DNA of 64,000 nucleotides from Nocardia alba NBRC 108234 (GCF_001612665.1 NZ_BDAX01000017.1:34286-98285), one strand, 5' to 3'. Numbered from the stretch's first letter, positions 55,892 to 64,000 are shown. Numbers and translations are program-made. The notes: a model not told the origin generated them from the sequence alone.

Positions 55892-56737
55892 ATGCGAGGG
55901 TCGATAACAGGGCTGGTCGTCGCGGTGACCGGCGGCGCGCGGGGGATCGGTGGGGAGATCGCCGCGCAGCTGGCACAGGCCGGTGCGCGGGTCGCGATCG
56001 GCGACATCGACGGAGAGGCGGCCCGCGCCACCGCCGCCCGACTGGGCGCGCGCGTGGTGGGCCTGCGACTCGATGTCGCCGAACGGGAGTCGTTCGCGAC
56101 GTTCCTGGCGGCGGTCGAGCGGGAGTGGGGTCCGCTCGATGTGCTCGTCAACAACGCCGGAGTGCTGTGGGTCGGCCCGTTCGACCGGGAACCCGAGGCG
56201 GCGCGACGACGGCAGTTCGATGTGAACGTCCACGGCGTCATCAACGGGGTAACCCTCGCCGCGCCGGGCATGCGCGCCCGCGGCGCCGGGCACATCGTCA
56301 CCGTGGCCTCGGCCGCGTCGAAGCTCTCGCCGCCCGGTGAGTCGTCCTACGCCGCCACCAAGCACGCCGTTCTCGGATACCTGAGCGGGGTGCGTGCCGA
56401 ACTGCGCGGCAGCGGGGTCGAACTCTCGGTGATCATGCCGACCGTCGTCGACACCGAATTGGCGACCGGCACCGACACCGGAGCGGTGGCGCTGCTGCAG
56501 CCCGCCGCCGTCGCCCGCGCCGTGGTCGAGACGATCGAGCGTCCTCGATTCGAGGTGACAGTGCCCGGCTACGTCGGACCGCTGCTGCGCGCGGTGAACG
56601 TGCTCCCGGCCACCCTGCGCAACCGTGTCCTGCTCGCCATGGTGCCGGATCAGGTTGCCGCCGTACATGATTCGTCGAGCCGGGACGACTATGAACACCA
56701 GATCTGTGGCCCACCGAACCTCCACGCACGCCGATGA
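55892..56737 (+). CDS. SDR-family oxidoreductase
   Basis: A 281-residue classical SDR. The cofactor motif is TGGARGIG (residue 14); the active site has Ser in VASAASKLSPPGE, Tyr and Lys in SSYAATKHAVLGYL. The extended C-terminus (about 245-281) contains YVGPLLRAVNVLPATLRNRV, a region common in mycobacterial lipid-related SDRs. ATG 55892 follows GGAGG at a distance of eight bases. It starts the SDR-MBL-TetR unit. Confidence 0.92.
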   Translation: MRGSITGLVVAVTGGARGIGGEIAAQLAQAGARVAIGDIDGEAARATAARLGARVVGLRLDVAERESFATFLAAVEREWGPLDVLVNNAGVLWVGPFDREPEAARRRQFDVNVHGVINGVTLAAPGMRARGAGHIVTVASAASKLSPPGESSYAATKHAVLGYLSGVRAELRGSGVELSVIMPTVVDTELATGTDTGAVALLQPAAVARAVVETIERPRFEVTVPGYVGPLLRAVNVLPATLRNRVLLAMVPDQVAAVHDSSSRDDYEHQICGPPNLHARR

Positions 56738-56750
56738 AAGGAACCCGGAC

Positions 56751-57884
56751 ATGACGACACTCGACGCTGTCGACGGCATTCGGCCGATACCGGAGTTCGC
56801 CGGTGTCCACGACGTGTGGCCACGTGGCGACCGGCTCGAGGCGGTGCGCGACGGCGCGCGCCGCTACCGCGAGCGGTTCCTGCGGCAGGGACAGGTGCGC
56901 GCGGTCAAGAGCTTCGACATCGCCGCCGCCCCGTATCCGCAGCGATTCGCGTTCCAGGGCTATTCGATCGGACCCAACCCGATGATCTCGATCGTCAACC
57001 GGATGTTCGTGGTCCAATTCGAGGGGTTCGACGGCGTGCTCCGAACGCTGGTCTGGGAGCCCACTGTCGCGGCAGGTTCGGGCAAGGCCCCGTTCTACGC
57101 GAAACTGCAGAGACTCGCGCGCACGCTGCGCGCGGAGTCGTTGTTCGTCGAGTACTACAACGATCCCGAAACGGTGCTGCCCCGGCTGGGGCTGTGCAAC
57201 GACGACGTCGACTACGTCAGTTTCGACCATCTGCACGTGCAGGACGTTCGCATGATCATGGGCAGCGACCGGCCGATCGACGGTGAGTCGCAGGCGCGGG
57301 CGCCGCTGTTCCCGAACGCGCGGATGCTCGTCCAGCGCAGGGAGCTCGGCACACTGGAATCCGTGCATCCGATGCAGTGGGCCTGGTACGTCGAGGGTGG
57401 TATGGATGGCGTGCCCGCCGAGCGGCTGCGAGTCCTCGATGGCGACGTCGAGCTGGGTGTCGGCGTCAGCCTGCTGTGGACACCCGGACATACCGACGGT
57501 AACCACTCGCTGTGCGTGAACACCCCCGACGGTGTGTGGGTGTCCTCGGAGAACGGCATGGCGGCCGACAGCTGGCAGCCGGAACTGTCCAGGATTCCGG
57601 GGGTTCGGCGGCAGGCGCGGTTCTACGGCCGTGAAGTCGTCCTCAACGCCAACACGCTCGAAGATTCACTGGATCAGTACGATTCCATGGTCAAGGAGAA
57701 GACCATGGCTTCGCGGTCACCGCGCGACCCGCGCTGGCTGCAGATCGTCGCGTCGTCGGAATGCGCGAACTGGAAACGACAGTGGCCGGTCGTACCGACC
57801 TTCACCCACGGCGGACTCGACTACGGGACGATCACGATCCCGCCCGAGCGCATGGCTAAGATGGAGCCTTTCCAGGACGGGTAG
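56751..57884 (+). CDS. metallo-beta-lactamase-fold protein with altered metal motif
   Basis: A 377-residue protein with an MBL-like core. The first metal motif reads FDHLHVQDVR: the two His of HxHxDH are kept, but Asp is replaced by Gln and the last His by Asp. The later TPGHTDGNHSLCV is a proper third-His motif, and a last His is in TFTHGGLDYG. The N-terminal 150 residues contain a mixed domain, with RMFVVQFEGFDGVLRTL. The family role is a hydrolase or lactonase; with the altered site a single-metal or different activity is possible. GAAAGGAAC precedes ATG. It lies 13 bases after the SDR gene and 17 before a TetR gene. Confidence 0.8.
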   Translation: MTTLDAVDGIRPIPEFAGVHDVWPRGDRLEAVRDGARRYRERFLRQGQVRAVKSFDIAAAPYPQRFAFQGYSIGPNPMISIVNRMFVVQFEGFDGVLRTLVWEPTVAAGSGKAPFYAKLQRLARTLRAESLFVEYYNDPETVLPRLGLCNDDVDYVSFDHLHVQDVRMIMGSDRPIDGESQARAPLFPNARMLVQRRELGTLESVHPMQWAWYVEGGMDGVPAERLRVLDGDVELGVGVSLLWTPGHTDGNHSLCVNTPDGVWVSSENGMAADSWQPELSRIPGVRRQARFYGREVVLNANTLEDSLDQYDSMVKEKTMASRSPRDPRWLQIVASSECANWKRQWPVVPTFTHGGLDYGTITIPPERMAKMEPFQDG

Positions 57885-57901
57885 CCGGATGCGGGAGGAT
57901 T

Positions 57902-58624
57902 GTGACCGAGACCGACGCTCCGTCCGAGGACTCAGCTCCGTCCGAGGACTCAGCTCCGTCCGAGGACCCAGCTCCGTCGCGCCGCTACGGCGGGCGGGAC
58001 AAGGCGAGTCGAAGCGCTCAGCGCCGAGCCGCCCTGCTGGCCGCGGGCCTGGAACTCTTCGGCACCGTCGGTTACCCCGCGTCCTCGGTGAAGAAGATCT
58101 GTGATCAGGCCGGGCTGACCGAACGGTATTTCTACGAGTCGTTCACCCATCGTGAGTCACTGTTGATCGCGGTCTACGACAGTCAGATCGAACAGGTTCG
58201 CACCGCGACGCTGGCCGCGCTCGCGGCTTCCGAACCCGAGCTGGCGCCCCAGGCCCACGCCGGTGTCGACGCCTTCGTCCGGACGGTGGCCGCGGACCCT
58301 CGCCGCGCCCGTGTCATCTTCATCGAGGTCGTGGGAGTCAGCTCGGCGCTCGAGGTGCACCGCCGCGCGGTCATGCACGAATTCGCCCAGTTGATCGTCG
58401 GTTTCGCCGAATCCTATTTTCGAATTCCGGCCACCGAGCGGCTGTCGATCGCGGCGATGCTGTTCGCCGGTGGCATGACCGAGCTGATGGTGGACTGGAC
58501 GCTGGCGCAGGCGCCACTGCCGCTCGACGAACTGATCGACGTCGCCGTCAGCATCCTGATCGACGGCCTCGGGACACTCGCGCGACGACCTGACGAACAG
58601 CGGTCACCGATAGTCGAGCGTTGA
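57902..58624 (+). CDS. TetR-family regulator with N-terminal repeats
   Basis: A 240-residue TetR protein. Residues 5-26 are three copies of SEDxAP, encoded by an 18-bp tandem repeat and probably disordered. HTH at about 38-85: RRAALLAAGLELFGTVGYPA then VKKICDQAGLTERYFYESF. The ligand domain is helical. The start is a GTG at 57902 after GGGAGGA. It ends the SDR-MBL unit and is the likely reader of the TGACATGA palindrome upstream of it. The terminator at 58646 closes the unit. Confidence 0.9.
   Translation: MTETDAPSEDSAPSEDSAPSEDPAPSRRYGGRDKASRSAQRRAALLAAGLELFGTVGYPASSVKKICDQAGLTERYFYESFTHRESLLIAVYDSQIEQVRTATLAALAASEPELAPQAHAGVDAFVRTVAADPRRARVIFIEVVGVSSALEVHRRAVMHEFAQLIVGFAESYFRIPATERLSIAAMLFAGGMTELMVDWTLAQAPLPLDELIDVAVSILIDGLGTLARRPDEQRSPIVER
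57917..57970 (+). repeat. three 18-bp tandem repeats in TetR coding region
   Basis: GCTCCGTCCGAGGACTCA occurs at 57917-57934 and 57935-57952, and with one change (CCCA end) at 57953-57970. Length is a multiple of three, so copy number may vary without shifting the frame. Confidence 0.85.
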
Positions 58625-58645
58625 CCGGGCACCTCGGTCCACGGA

Positions 58646-58675
58646 AAACGGCCCGACCGGGTGGTCGGGCCGTTT
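58646..58675. terminator. perfect-stem bidirectional terminator
   Basis: AAACGGCCCGACC-GGGT-GGTCGGGCCGTTT: 13 perfect pairs with a tetraloop, ending in TTT on the plus strand and, by symmetry, on the minus strand. It lies 21 bases after the TetR stop and 37 bases after the end of the convergent CNNM gene, serving both. Confidence 0.9.
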
Positions 58676-58712
58676 CGCGATGCGCCCGCACCGAGTACGG
58701 GTTGCCACGGGC

Positions 58713-59777
58713 TTATTCGGCGAGGCGGTGGGTTCCGTCGCGCACGGTGCCGACGAACTCCTCGATCAGGTCCTCCAGGGCGACCACACCGACGGTGTTG
58801 CCGCGGCCGTCGACCACCCGTCCCAGGTGGCTGCTGGTGCGGCGCAGCCGGGCCAACGCCTCGTACAGCGGAGTCCCGGTGCTCACCGTGGGCAGCGGAC
58901 GGATATCGGTGCGGGGGATGACGGTGTCGGGGCCCGCGTTGTCGTTGGCGACCTCGTCGAGGACGTCCTTGATGTGCAGATAGCCCACCAGGGAGCCGTC
59001 GGCGGCGGCGACCGGATACCGGGAGAACCCGGTTTCGGAGACCGCAGCCTCGACCTCGCCGAGCGTGGTGCCGTTGCCGATCAGCGGCACCGATCTGGCC
59101 CGAGCCAACGGCACCATCACGTCGCCGACGATCTGGTCGGATGTGCCGAGAGCCTGGGTGAGCCTGCGGTGTTCCTCCTCGTCGAGCAGTCCCTTGGAGC
59201 GGGATTCGCCGATCATCTCGGCCAGCTCCACCGTCGAGACCGTGGCGTCGAGTTCGTCCTTCGGCTCGATCCGCAGCATCCGCAGCGTCATGTTCGCGGC
59301 CATGTTGTACAGCGCGATCAACGGCCGGGCGATCCGCAACCACACCAGGTGGATCGGCACCAACAGCAGCGCCGAGCGTTCCGGACCGGCGAGCGCGATG
59401 TTCTTCGGCACCATCTCGCCGAGCAGGATGTGCAGGATCACCACGATGGTGAGCGCGAGCGCGAAGCCCACCGGGTGCAGCAACTGATCGGGCAGGCCGA
59501 GCAGTTCGAACGGGCGCTCGATCAGGTGCGCGATCGCGGGCTCGCCGACGCGGCCGAGCAGGATCGAGCAGATGGTGATGCCGAGCTGGGCCGCGGCGAG
59601 CATGATCGAGAGATTCTCGCCCGCCTCGATCACCGTCTGGGCCTTCTTCTTGCCTTGGGCGACAAGGGCTTCCAGTCGATCGCGGCGAGCGGAGATGAGG
59701 GCGAACTCGGCGGCGACGAAGAAGGCGTTGCTCGCCAGGAGTACGACGGTCAGCACGATTCCGAACAGGTCACCCAT
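58713..59777 (-). CDS. CNNM/CBS-domain membrane protein (Rv1841c-like)
   Basis: A 354-residue hemolysin-C-like/CNNM protein. Four membrane segments in residues 1-150 (GIVLTVVLLASNAFFVAAEF, then QLGITICSILLG and so on) carry FVAAEFALISARRDRLE and ILLGEMVPKNIAL, the CNNM signatures. Residues 195-330 form a CBS pair (VGDVMVPLARARSVPLI; LGRVVDGRGNTVGVVALEDL). It lacks the C-terminal CorC/HlyC domain. A role in Mg2+ or other divalent-ion transport is likely. It overlaps the upstream paralogue by eight bases. The guaB1-CNNM-CNNM order is as in Rv1843c-Rv1841c. Confidence 0.92.
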   Translation of the reverse strand: MGDLFGIVLTVVLLASNAFFVAAEFALISARRDRLEALVAQGKKKAQTVIEAGENLSIMLAAAQLGITICSILLGRVGEPAIAHLIERPFELLGLPDQLLHPVGFALALTIVVILHILLGEMVPKNIALAGPERSALLLVPIHLVWLRIARPLIALYNMAANMTLRMLRIEPKDELDATVSTVELAEMIGESRSKGLLDEEEHRRLTQALGTSDQIVGDVMVPLARARSVPLIGNGTTLGEVEAAVSETGFSRYPVAAADGSLVGYLHIKDVLDEVANDNAGPDTVIPRTDIRPLPTVSTGTPLYEALARLRRTSSHLGRVVDGRGNTVGVVALEDLIEEFVGTVRDGTHRLAE

Positions 59778-61125
59778 GCGCGTTCTCCCGTGCCGCGAGG
59801 TTGGCCACGTCGACGGGGATCAACCGCACCCGGTCGATGCGCCGTTCGTCCATGCGTTCCACCCGGGCGATCCAGCCGCCCCCGGCGCCGCGGGATTCGG
59901 GCAGGACCACTTCGTCTCCGGTGACCGGAATGCGGCCGAGTTGAGCCAGCACCAGCCCGCCGAGGGTCTCGTATTCGCCCTCGGGCGCGTCGTAGCCGGT
60001 CGCGCGCGACACCTCGTCGATGCGGAGCAGACCGGAGCAGTCCCAGCCGTCGGAGACCCGGCGCACGTCGCGTTCCTCCTCGTCGTGCTCGTCGCGCACA
60101 TCGCCGAGGATCTCCTCGATCAGGTCCTCCATGGTCACCATGCCCGCGGTGCCGCCGTATTCGTCGACGACCAGCGCCACCTGCATGCCGTCGGCGCGGA
60201 CGCGCTCGAGGACTTCGTCGCCGTCCAGGCTGGCGGGCACGATCGGCACCGCCACGGCCAGGTCGCTGAGCGGGATCTGCTTGCGCAACTCGCCCGGGTG
60301 GGTGAACGCCTGCTTGACGTGCACCACGCCGACGGTGTTGTCGAGGTCGCCGTCGACCACCGGGAACCGGGAGTAGCCGGTACGCGCCGCGGCCGCGATG
60401 AGGTCGGCGATGGTGTCGTGGCGGTCCAGCGATTCGACCTTCACGCGCGGTGTCATCAGTTCCTCGGCGCTGCGCTCACCGAACTCCAGCGAGCGGTCCA
60501 CCACCTGCGCGGTGCGCTGATCCATCGCGCCACGCATGGCCGAGGTGCGAACCAGCGAACCGAGTTCCTGGGGGGAACGGGCCGAGCGCAGCTCCTCGGC
60601 GGGTTCGATGCCGAACCGGCGAACCACCCAGTTGGCGGCGTTGTTGAGGAAGCGGATGAGCCATTTGAACAGGGCGGAGAACCCGATCATGGGACCCGCG
60701 GTGATCCGGGCGACGCGCATCGGCTCGGCGATCGCGATGTTCTTCGGCACCAGTTCGCCGTAGATCATCGACAGCGAGGTCGCGATGATCAAGGCCAGCG
60801 CCAACGCGACGCCGTGCGCCGCGCGCTCGCTCAGCCCGATGCCGTCGAGCAGGGGATCGAGCAGTCGAGCCAGCACGGGCTCGGCGATGAAGCCGGTGAT
60901 CAACGTCGTGATGGTGATGCCGAGCTGGGCGCCCGACAGCTGGAAGGACAGGGTGTGATGAGCCTGCTTCACCAGCCGTGCCTGCGTGTCGCCGTCGCGC
61001 GCGGCCGATTCGACGGTGCTGCGTTCGAGTGCGGTGAGGGAGAACTCGGCGGCGACGAACAGTGCCGTTCCGAGGGTGAGGGCGACGAAGCCGAGCAGGC
61101 TGAGCACGGTCAGCACGATGGACAT
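59770..61125 (-). CDS. CNNM/CBS/CorC-domain membrane protein (Rv1842c-like)
   Basis: A 451-residue paralogue with a full domain set: CNNM membrane part (residues 1-190, FVAAEFSLTALERSTVES and IYGELVPKNIAIAEP), a CBS pair (about 205-335, EELMTPRVKVESLDRHD; DEYGGTAGMVTMEDLIEEIL) and the C-terminal CorC_HlyC domain (about 355-440). Divalent-cation transport or sensing is the family role. ATG at 61125 is chosen; GTG codons just upstream are alternatives. It precedes the shorter paralogue in an operon. Confidence 0.92.
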   Translation of the reverse strand: MSIVLTVLSLLGFVALTLGTALFVAAEFSLTALERSTVESAARDGDTQARLVKQAHHTLSFQLSGAQLGITITTLITGFIAEPVLARLLDPLLDGIGLSERAAHGVALALALIIATSLSMIYGELVPKNIAIAEPMRVARITAGPMIGFSALFKWLIRFLNNAANWVVRRFGIEPAEELRSARSPQELGSLVRTSAMRGAMDQRTAQVVDRSLEFGERSAEELMTPRVKVESLDRHDTIADLIAAAARTGYSRFPVVDGDLDNTVGVVHVKQAFTHPGELRKQIPLSDLAVAVPIVPASLDGDEVLERVRADGMQVALVVDEYGGTAGMVTMEDLIEEILGDVRDEHDEEERDVRRVSDGWDCSGLLRIDEVSRATGYDAPEGEYETLGGLVLAQLGRIPVTGDEVVLPESRGAGGGWIARVERMDERRIDRVRLIPVDVANLAARENAHG

Positions 61126-61362
61126 CCTCAGCACCACCCGGGTGATGCCGCAGGGAAACCAGGGGATCGAACAGACGCTGCGGAAAGGAGGACGCCGGGT
61201 TTGTCACCCGGCTCCGTAGAGGAGCCCTCCTGTGTGGCGCCCTTGGACGCGGGTGACAACTGGATCCTTTCGAGATGGGAGTCGAGCAGGTGCCGTGATC
61301 GGCAATCCCATAGTAATCGGTGCCCTCCCATGATGTGTCAGCGGCGCGGCCCCGGTACGGCG

Positions 61363-61398
61363 ACGGCGGCCGATCGACGGGTGTCGATCGGCCGCCGT
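61363..61398. terminator. 16-pair hairpin downstream of guaB1
   Basis: ACGGCGGCCGATCGAC-GGGT-GTCGATCGGCCGCCGT is a perfect 16-pair stem with the same GGGT loop as the terminator at 58646. It starts nine bases after the guaB1 stop on the minus strand. No T-run follows, so termination is probable but may be partial, as in many actinobacterial hairpins. Confidence 0.75.
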
Positions 61399-61406
61399 GT
61401 GGAGGT

Positions 61407-62843
61407 TCACCAGCCGCTGGGTAGCGGCCGACCTTCGGCGAAGCCCGCGGCGGACTGCACGCCGAGCACGGCCCGGTCGTGGAATTCCGGCAGCGAGCGA
61501 GCCCCGGCGTAGGTGCAGGAGCTGCGCACACCCGAGCAGATGTGGTCGATGAGATCCTCGACGCCGGGACGCTCGGGGTCCAACCGCATCCGCGAGCTGG
61601 AGATGCCCTCCTCGAACAGGGCTTTGCGGGCGCGGTCGAAGCTGCTGTCGGCGGCGGTGCGGGCCGCGACGGCACGCTTGGACGCCATGCCGAAGCTCTC
61701 CTTGTACTTGTTGCCGTCGCGGTCGACGCGCAGGTCGCCGGGCGACTCGTAGGTGCCGGCGAACCAGGAGCCGATCATCACGTTCGACGCGCCCGCGGCC
61801 AGCGCCAGCGCCACGTCGCGGGGGTGCCGAACGCCGCCGTCGGCCCAGACGTGCACCCCGAGTTCCTTTGCCGCGGCGGCACATTCGGCCACCGCGGAGA
61901 ACTGCGGGCGACCGACGCCGGTCATCATGCGGGTGGTGCACATCGCGCCGGGGCCGACGCCGACCTTGATGATGGTCGCGCCCGCCTCGGCCAGATCGCG
62001 GGTGCCGTCGGCGGAGACCACATTGCCCGCCACCAGGGGCAGGCCGAGGCCGAGATCGGCCACGGTGCGCAGGGATTCGAGCATCTTGGTCTGGTGGCCG
62101 TGCGCGGTGTCGAGGACGAGCACGTCGGCGCCCGCCTCGGCCAGTGCCTTCGCCTTGGCGGCCACGTCACCGTTGATACCGACGGCGGCGGCGACGCGCA
62201 GTTTGCCGTTCGCGTCGACGGCGGGGGTGTAGATACCGGCGCGGACGGTGCCGGTGCGGGTCATCACGCCCGCGAGGGTGCCGTCGGAATGGGTGAGAAC
62301 CGCGAGCTGGGCGTGCGCTTGCGCGAGGCGGTCGAAGATGTCGCGCGGGGACGCCTCGACGGGCACCTGGACGAAATCGGTGAACGCGACCTCACGCAGC
62401 CGCGCGAACCGGTCGACATCGGCGCAGGCGGCCTCGGTGACCACCCCGACCGGCTTACCGCCCTCGACGACCACGACGGCGCCGTGCGCGCGCTTGTGCA
62501 TCAGCGCGACCGCGTCCGACACCGACCGATCGGGGTCGAGGGTGACCGGGGTGTCGGCGGTGAGCGAGCGGCTCTTGACGAACGCGATGGTGTCGGCGGC
62601 GGCCGGGATCGGCAGATCCTGGGGGAGCACCACGAGGCCGCCGCGGCGAGCGACGGTCTCGGCCATCCGCTTGCCCGCGACCGCGGTCATGTTCGCGACC
62701 ACGAGGGGGATGGTGGTTCCGGTCCCGTCGACGGTGGCCAGGTCCACATCGAACCGGGACGCGACATCGGTCCGGTTCGGGACCAGGAAGAGGTCGTCGT
62801 AGGTCAGGTCGTACGGCGGCTGGGGTCCCGGAAGAAATCGCAC
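61407..62843 (-). CDS. guaB1: GuaB1-type GMP reductase
   Basis: A 478-residue IMPDH/GMPR-family barrel. The start RFLPGPQPPYDLTYDDLFLV is typical of GuaB1. The CBS pair (about 95-200) is followed by LVLDTAHGHQTKMLE, the Gly-rich VGVGPGAMCTTRMMTGVGRP with the catalytic Cys, and the flap region HICSGVRSSCTYAGARS. In mycobacteria GuaB1 was shown to be a GMP reductase, returning GMP to IMP in purine salvage. It is the first gene of the guaB1-CNNM block, but the hairpin separates them. The order equals Rv1843c-Rv1841c. Confidence 0.94.
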   Translation of the reverse strand: MRFLPGPQPPYDLTYDDLFLVPNRTDVASRFDVDLATVDGTGTTIPLVVANMTAVAGKRMAETVARRGGLVVLPQDLPIPAAADTIAFVKSRSLTADTPVTLDPDRSVSDAVALMHKRAHGAVVVVEGGKPVGVVTEAACADVDRFARLREVAFTDFVQVPVEASPRDIFDRLAQAHAQLAVLTHSDGTLAGVMTRTGTVRAGIYTPAVDANGKLRVAAAVGINGDVAAKAKALAEAGADVLVLDTAHGHQTKMLESLRTVADLGLGLPLVAGNVVSADGTRDLAEAGATIIKVGVGPGAMCTTRMMTGVGRPQFSAVAECAAAAKELGVHVWADGGVRHPRDVALALAAGASNVMIGSWFAGTYESPGDLRVDRDGNKYKESFGMASKRAVAARTAADSSFDRARKALFEEGISSSRMRLDPERPGVEDLIDHICSGVRSSCTYAGARSLPEFHDRAVLGVQSAAGFAEGRPLPSGW

Positions 62844-62895
62844 TCGGTCGATAGTAGCCCTGTGAGTACCGCGGCGGGCGAATCTCGGCGACGCG

Positions 62896-63756
62896 TCAGG
62901 GCGTCGGCTCGGCGGTGACCGCTCGGGTGTGACACAGCGCCACGGTCGCCGCGCACATCACCGCGACGCAGGCGCCGACGACGACCAGCCCGAAACCGCT
63001 GGTGCGCAGCTGCTCATCGAGGGCGGTGAGACCGAGGAACGCCGCGGCCAACGGCTCGGCGATGGTGGCGGCGGGCAGTGAGGCCGACAGCGGTCCGGCC
63101 TGGAACGCGCGCTGTTGCAGGTACACGCCGAGCAGTCCCGCGGCCACCAGCGTCCAGGTCTGCCACCCGCCGAGAATCGCGCCGATTCCGTCGCCGAACA
63201 GGGTGACCACGCGGTCGGTGAGTGCGGCGGCGATACCGAACAGGGCGCCACCGGCCAGACCGAGCGCGAGCGCTTTCCCCGATCGATGGCTGACGATCAG
63301 GCCGGTGACGGTCGCGGCCACGATGACGCCGAGCAGAATCGCCAAGGGCGCCAACCACTCTCGGAAGGGCGCGGTGTCCTCGCCCGCCGTCGGGTTTCCC
63401 ACGATCAGGAACAGCGCGAGCGCGGCGACGAGGATCAGCGCGATCGTGGCGGCGCGGGCGGTGATCCGCTGCCCGTTCAGCCGCGCCGACAGCGGCAGCG
63501 CGAAGACCAAGGCGGTCACCAGAATCGGTTGTACAACCAGCACCGCGCCGAATGCCAGCGCGAGCACCTGCATCGCGTAACCGCCGCCGTCGCCGACGAT
63601 GCCGGACCACCAGCGTGGGCTGCGCAGCAGGCCGCCGAGCAGCGAGGTGCCCGCGGGAACCGCCGCGGCCGCCCGCTGCTGGGCCACGGCGCCCAGTGCG
63701 ATCAACATGGCCGCGATCAGCGCGCACACGACGGTGGCGATCTCATGGTTCGTCAC
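62896..63756 (-). CDS. DMT-superfamily membrane permease
   Basis: A 286-residue protein with about nine to ten membrane helices, beginning TVVCALIAAMLIALGAVAQQ. Repeated halves of EamA type are seen: VQPILVTALVFALPLSARLNG and LPAATIAEPLAAAFLGLTAL. The GTG at 63756 is the start. No ligand motif is recognisable, and it is not in the M. tuberculosis order. It lies 52 bases upstream of guaB1 in the same direction, and could be co-transcribed with it. Confidence 0.85.
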   Translation of the reverse strand: MTNHEIATVVCALIAAMLIALGAVAQQRAAAAVPAGTSLLGGLLRSPRWWSGIVGDGGGYAMQVLALAFGAVLVVQPILVTALVFALPLSARLNGQRITARAATIALILVAALALFLIVGNPTAGEDTAPFREWLAPLAILLGVIVAATVTGLIVSHRSGKALALGLAGGALFGIAAALTDRVVTLFGDGIGAILGGWQTWTLVAAGLLGVYLQQRAFQAGPLSASLPAATIAEPLAAAFLGLTALDEQLRTSGFGLVVVGACVAVMCAATVALCHTRAVTAEPTP

Positions 63757-63837
63757 GGGCTCAGTGTGCGGGATCCGGCTTTCGTCCGCGCTGATCCCGG
63801 CGCGGAGGTCGCCCGGTTGGCGAGAGCTGGAAACAGG

Positions 63838-63871
63838 CGCGTGGCCGAACCGTAATCGGTTCGGCCACGCG
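63838..63871. terminator. 14-pair hairpin after the truncated C-terminal gene
   Basis: CGCGTGGCCGAACC-GTAATC-GGTTCGGCCACGCG, a perfect stem, begins five bases after the stop of the partial gene at the window edge (minus strand). Read in the minus direction, it is the expected terminator of that gene. Confidence 0.82.
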
Positions 63872-63876
63872 GAAAT

Positions 63877-64000
63877 TCAGTTTGCCGTGCGGTTGCGGTG
63901 CGCGGCCGGAGAGGCCGGACGCGCGGCGCGACGACGAGAATTCGTCGGCGTGTCGCCCGTGCGGGCGTGTCCGCCGGCGCGGGTGCGCGGCTCGTGCGCC
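63877..64000 (-). CDS. C-terminal tail of a protein cut by the window edge
   Basis: The minus strand from the window edge reads in one open frame of 40 codons ending TGA at 63877-63879: AHEPRTRAGGHARTG, then DTPTNSRRRAARPAS, then PAAHRNRTAN. The Arg/Ala/Thr-rich, disordered, basic tail resembles the ends of actinobacterial DEAD-box RNA helicases or ribosome-related proteins, but the family cannot be named from this part. A hairpin follows immediately. Confidence 0.6.
   Translation of the reverse strand, partial: AHEPRTRAGGHARTGDTPTNSRRRAARPASPAAHRNRTAN

Overview
The window reads as chromosomal DNA of a high-GC, mycolic-acid-containing actinomycete, most likely Nocardia or a close relative. 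The main evidence is gene order. The stretch from about 0.3 to 22 kb follows the Mycobacterium tuberculosis Rv1473-Rv1488 block: ABC-F protein, small HTH protein, acnR, acn, a membrane protein, ripA, moxR, DUF58, VWA protein, fabG1, inhA, ferrochelatase, Rv1486c-like protein, nfeD and SPFH protein. The stretch from 58.7 to 62.8 kb follows Rv1841c-Rv1843c (two CNNM/CBS proteins and guaB1). A fabG1-inhA pair implies FAS-II mycolate elongation. These assignments come from recognising protein motifs and remembered gene order; no database search was possible.

Layout. 0-2.3 kb: end of an SDR gene, an ABC-F ATPase and a small HTH protein. 2.3-5.8 kb: an insertion relative to the mycobacterial order, with a two-gene ATP-grasp cassette that looks like a graspetide (omega-ester RiPP) locus, then thioesterase, cupin and MarR genes around a 20-bp palindrome, then a tRNA-like gene with an abnormal anticodon loop. 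5.8-22 kb: the conserved TCA/cell-wall/FAS-II/haem block. 22-23.3 kb: a moeA-like gene.

23.5-33.8 kb: a catabolic island of ten genes in two divergent units (tartrate/D-malate-type dehydrogenase, aldehyde dehydrogenase, class III aminotransferase, DUF3830, amidase, 2-hydroxyacid dehydrogenase, two Asp/Glu-racemase-superfamily enzymes, FCD-type GntR regulator, PEP-mutase-family lyase). Both divergent promoter regions carry the same 12-bp palindrome ATTGTCAACAAT, so the GntR protein probably controls both units. The substrate is unknown; a C4 dicarboxylate or its amide (maleamate, maleate, fumarate, malate) is the simplest guess.

33.8-48.4 kb: a translationally coupled LVIVD-repeat/DUF305 pair, a BCCT osmolyte transporter, an AveC-family membrane protein coupled to a cytochrome P450, bacterioferritin and its ferredoxin with an IdeR/DtxR-type box, a glyoxalase-fold protein, a flavoprotein, a SulP transporter and two small proteins.

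48.4-58.6 kb: a lipid/steroid-like accessory cluster (MpaB-type oxygenase, three TetR regulators, two SDRs, a DapB-like dehydrogenase, a KstD-like flavoprotein, an HSL-family hydrolase and an odd metallo-beta-lactamase-fold protein). The flavoprotein promoter carries a site matching the KstR pattern TnnAACnnGTTnnA.

58.6-64 kb: a perfect-stem terminator, the CNNM/CBS pair, GuaB1-type GMP reductase, a DMT-type permease, another perfect hairpin and the basic tail of a protein cut by the window edge. The best candidates for an undescribed system are the ATP-grasp cassette, the odd tRNA and the two-divergon catabolic island.
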